Assembly: GCA_020847355.1 (NCBI GenBank)
Contig: JADLCG010000329.1
Span: forward strand, 1 to 7,299
Reading direction: 5' to 3'
Source of the DNA: Anaerolineales bacterium
Lineage (GTDB): Bacteria; Chloroflexota; Anaerolineae; Anaerolineales; Villigracilaceae
Length of the DNA stretch: 7,299 nucleotides
The notes below the pieces were generated by a model. The model was given only the letters and a program-made list of their open reading frames with translations. It did not search any database and was not told the DNA's origin. Shown here piece by piece: positions 5,317-7,299 of this stretch (position 1 is the stretch's first letter; each line of letters opens with the position of its first letter). The position numbers and the translations under genes are program-made.

Positions 5317-6108
5317 ATGACAAAACCCTTTAATTGGAAACTATTTTTGATTTTATGGCTGGGCGCCACGCTGAGCGTCGCCGCTGTGATTCCGTACACG
5401 CTCACGTTACAAGGCGCCGCTTTGCAGAATATAAAATCGCCAATCCCGCTACCGGTTTTGCTGACGCTTCAAATCGTTCAAAACGCCGTACTGTTTGCCG
5501 TGCTGATCGCGCTAGGGCTATTCTTTGCGAAGCGCGTTGGGCTGGGCGCGCCCATCCTCGAAGCGTGGCTGAATAAAGAAGCCTGCGCGGAAAAGCTAAA
5601 AAACATTTTGCCGATCAGTATCAGCTTAGGCGTGATCGCCGGCGGTTTGATCGTGGTTTTAGATCGTTATGTTTTTCAGGCTTGGTTACTTAACGATTTG
5701 GGCGCGCAACTTGACCGCCTGCCGAGCAATATAAATCCGCCAGCCTGGCAAGGCTTTCTGGCTTCGTTTTATGGCGGCATTGCCGAGGAGTTGGCGCTCC
5801 GCTTGTTTTTGATGTCGTGCTTGGCATGGCTTGGTTCGTTCATTATCAAACCGGCGAATGGAAAAGCGCGCGGCGGCGTTTTATGGATCGCCAATCTGCT
5901 TGCCGCCATTGCTTTTGCCGCGGGACATTTGCCAGCGGCGGCGGCGGTCTTTCCGGTGATGACGACCTTAGTAGTAATACGCATCATTGTATTGAATTCG
6001 TTGGGCGGAATTATTTTCGGTTGGCTGTATCAAACGCGCGGGCTTGAATCTGCGATGCTTGGGCATTTTTCTGCGGACTTAATTTTGCATGTTTTATTTG
6101 CGCTCTAA
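5317..6108 (+). CDS. CPBP family intramembrane glutamic endopeptidase
   Basis: Polytopic membrane protein of 263 residues with all catalytic motifs of the CPBP (Abi/Rce1-like) protease family. These are EExxxR as Glu157-Glu158-Leu-Ala-Leu-Arg162, FxxxH as Phe200-Ala-Ala-Gly-His204, and the final HxxxD as His250-Phe-Ser-Ala-Asp254 in GHFSADLILH, preceded by the usual GIIFGWLYQTRGLESAMLGH run. Hydrophobic segments lie around residues 9-30, 48-70, 98-117, 145-175, 187-210, 213-235 and 247-262. Members cleave within the membrane; bacterial ones are linked to bacteriocin maturation or self-immunity and to membrane-stress signalling (family knowledge). The start follows CTGGAG at six bases. It is the last gene of the operon, 31 bp after the SdpI-family gene, and is followed by a terminator. 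With SdpI beside it, peptide immunity is a reasonable inference, but the substrate is unknown. Confidence 0.93.
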   Translation: MTKPFNWKLFLILWLGATLSVAAVIPYTLTLQGAALQNIKSPIPLPVLLTLQIVQNAVLFAVLIALGLFFAKRVGLGAPILEAWLNKEACAEKLKNILPISISLGVIAGGLIVVLDRYVFQAWLLNDLGAQLDRLPSNINPPAWQGFLASFYGGIAEELALRLFLMSCLAWLGSFIIKPANGKARGGVLWIANLLAAIAFAAGHLPAAAAVFPVMTTLVVIRIIVLNSLGGIIFGWLYQTRGLESAMLGHFSADLILHVLFAL

Positions 6109-6206
6109 CCGAAGCTGGGTTGGAGAATCCGGCTGGGGGAACAAGACCAACTCGAAACAAAGTCGGGGCGAATTGAAATAGAACAAATGTTCTTTTTTGC
6201 AGGAGA

Positions 6207-6237
6207 AAAAATAGACGCTGTCAGAGCGTCTATTTTT
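6207..6237. terminator. Bidirectional intrinsic terminator between convergent genes
   Basis: AAAAATAGACGCT (6207-6219), loop GTCAG, AGCGTCTATTTTT (6225-6237): a perfect 13-bp stem with U-rich flanks on both strands (TTTTT rightward, TTTTTT leftward). It lies five bases past the stop of the minus-strand PEP-binding gene and about 98 bp past the CPBP stop, so it can end both transcripts. The remaining gap, 6109-6205, holds only a weak dyad (AGAACA-AA-TGTTCT, 6180-6193, followed by six T) and no gene. Confidence 0.92.
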
Positions 6238-6241
6238 GATT

Positions 6242-7299
6242 CTAATAGCTTGTCGAATCTGCGGGTTCGTCTTCCGCTAAAAAAGCCACGGCGCGACTCT
6301 GATGTCCATCCATCACCAGATCTAAATGCTGGTTTGCGCGCTGATCCGAAATTTTGATCAGCCGCAAAGCGTTGAGGATGCGCGGGTTTTCAACGGTAAT
6401 AAAATCCGCCGTATGATTGGGCGCGTTGTAGAAGAAATCGCGTTTGAAGACGGTGTTTTCATCGTCCAAGAAAACGGCTAAGGGATAGATTTTCGCTTCC
6501 ATCAAATCTTGAAAGAAGTGCGTGCCGAAAGACGGTTCGGGAGATGCGCCCACCGCTTCGCCGGCTAATTCGATCAGCGAGCGCGCATGGAAAATATCGC
6601 TATAGGAAATATGCACGCCCAAATCCGGCGAGGATGTTCCCCAGCGCCCGGGACCGACGGCGATATACACTTCGTCTTTCAAGGCGGCGTTGAGTTGACC
6701 GATGGCGCGTTCAAGTTGCGTCCGCTCGGCTTGCGTAGTTAAGCTGAAATAGCCTTCGGAGGTGACGAATAAAATATAACGAATGTTTTGCACAATGCCT
6801 TGCGGAACCATACGTTGCGTGGCGAAGACGATATCTTCCTCTTTGAGGTTGTGCGGCAGTTGAATCGCTTCTTCGCTTTGAATATGGCTTTGCGGGCGGC
6901 ATTGCAGGAGCGTAATTTTTATCTCGGGCTTTTGCGTTTCATTCTCGATAATTTGAATCGTAAATTCCGTATCCACTGGAGATTCGTAATAAGTTTCCAA
7001 TAGTTTTAAGGCTTCGCGGATGGTTTTGGCAAAAGCGGTGCGCGCTAATAATCCGTCAAAAGTGACGACCATCTTTTTGTATTCGTTGTTTTGGCTGAGT
7101 AGATTCGCTAGATAACCATCCTGTTCGATTTGAACGGCGTAGCGGATGGCGGGATAGTTGGCGGCGAGCGCTTCTTGAATTGAAATAGTCACGAGCTGAT
7201 TCTTTTCAAGGTCAATCACATCCACATTTTGTTGTGAATATCTGCGGGCGGAGCGCACGTCGGAACTGGGTTGTAAGCGCGGGTGACTTAACGCCACCA
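6242..7299 (-). CDS. PEP/pyruvate-binding (PPDK N-domain-like) protein, C-terminal part
   Basis: C-terminal ~352 residues of a larger protein, with the reading frame open to the right window edge. The residue translated first in some readings is an internal GTG codon without a ribosome binding site, so the real start lies outside. The first ~140 residues resemble the end of the ATP-grasp-like PEP/pyruvate-binding domain of PEP synthase and pyruvate phosphate dikinase, closing with the characteristic strand ITLLQCRPQ (residues ~128-136; compare the VQARPE of PEP synthases). The part after it carries VGPGRWGTSSPDLG (~214-227) and PSFGTHFFQDL (~255-265). From memory these occur in large 'PEP/pyruvate-binding domain' proteins of several phyla rather than in true PEP synthase. 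There is no phosphohistidine swivelling domain or PEP-utilising barrel downstream, so it is probably not a complete PEP synthase or dikinase. Function unknown; it is convergent with the membrane operon. Confidence 0.82.
   Translation of the reverse strand, partial: VALSHPRLQPSSDVRSARRYSQQNVDVIDLEKNQLVTISIQEALAANYPAIRYAVQIEQDGYLANLLSQNNEYKKMVVTFDGLLARTAFAKTIREALKLLETYYESPVDTEFTIQIIENETQKPEIKITLLQCRPQSHIQSEEAIQLPHNLKEEDIVFATQRMVPQGIVQNIRYILFVTSEGYFSLTTQAERTQLERAIGQLNAALKDEVYIAVGPGRWGTSSPDLGVHISYSDIFHARSLIELAGEAVGASPEPSFGTHFFQDLMEAKIYPLAVFLDDENTVFKRDFFYNAPNHTADFITVENPRILNALRLIKISDQRANQHLDLVMDGHQSRAVAFLAEDEPADSTSY

Noticed and set aside
3197..6108. Considered a bacteriocin or SdpC-like toxin gene hidden in or around the operon.
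   Set aside because: All gaps are under 50 bp and no leader-peptide-like or small secreted frame with a ribosome binding site is present in the window.
6109..6180. Searched the gap after the CPBP gene for a small gene, tRNA or attachment site.
   Set aside because: No start with a ribosome binding site, no cloverleaf and no direct repeat were seen.
6180..6198. A small dyad AGAACA-AA-TGTTCT followed by six T, a possible second terminator.
   Set aside because: The loop is only two bases and the stem is AT-rich; the 13-bp stem at 6207-6237 is far stronger.

Overview
The window looks like ordinary bacterial chromosome of moderate GC, densely packed with genes. It holds five complete protein genes of clear family, one further complete gene (pdxR), and two genes cut by the window edges. 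I see no tRNA, rRNA, CRISPR array, transposase or integrase. The gene types (PdxS/PdxT with a MocR regulator, a YtrA-type GntR operon, a large PEP/pyruvate-binding protein) and the style of intergenic repeat would fit a Chloroflexota (Anaerolineae-like) bacterium. That assignment rests on general resemblance only and is held with low to moderate confidence.

Left part (1-3134): a vitamin B6 module. On the minus strand lie pdxS (592-1479) and pdxT (492 leftward off the edge), the two subunits of the deoxyxylulose-5-phosphate-independent pyridoxal 5'-phosphate (PLP) synthase. Divergent from them is a complete MocR/PdxR-type regulator (1662-3134), a GntR DNA-binding domain fused to an aminotransferase-like PLP-sensing domain. 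The 182-bp divergent spacer can be read in detail: a near-consensus promoter for pdxR, a plausible promoter for pdxS, three TGG-centred half-sites in a direct-direct-inverted arrangement, and a perfect 8-bp dyad. This is the layout expected of a PLP-responsive switch acting on pdxST and perhaps on itself. Between pdxS and pdxT sits a nested inverted repeat that looks like a dispersed intergenic element.

Middle part (3131-6108): a four-gene plus-strand operon starting from a TTGACA/TACAAT promoter whose -35 overlaps the pdxR stop codon. It encodes a short YtrA-type GntR repressor, a stomatin/slipin-like SPFH membrane protein, a six-helix SdpI/DUF1648 protein (family of the Bacillus SdpC-toxin immunity protein) and a CPBP intramembrane protease. 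A one-component repressor, a membrane scaffold, an immunity-type protein and a CPBP protease together suggest an envelope-stress or antimicrobial-peptide defence operon. No toxin or bacteriocin gene is visible in the window. Just ahead of the ribosome binding sites of the last two genes sit two copies of TGTTTCACATGAAAC, one base away from the chromosome-partition site parS.

Right part (6109-7299): a strong bidirectional terminator separates the operon from a convergent minus-strand gene. That gene encodes the C-terminal ~350 residues of a PEP/pyruvate-binding (PPDK/PEP-synthase N-domain) protein, and its N-terminus lies outside the window.
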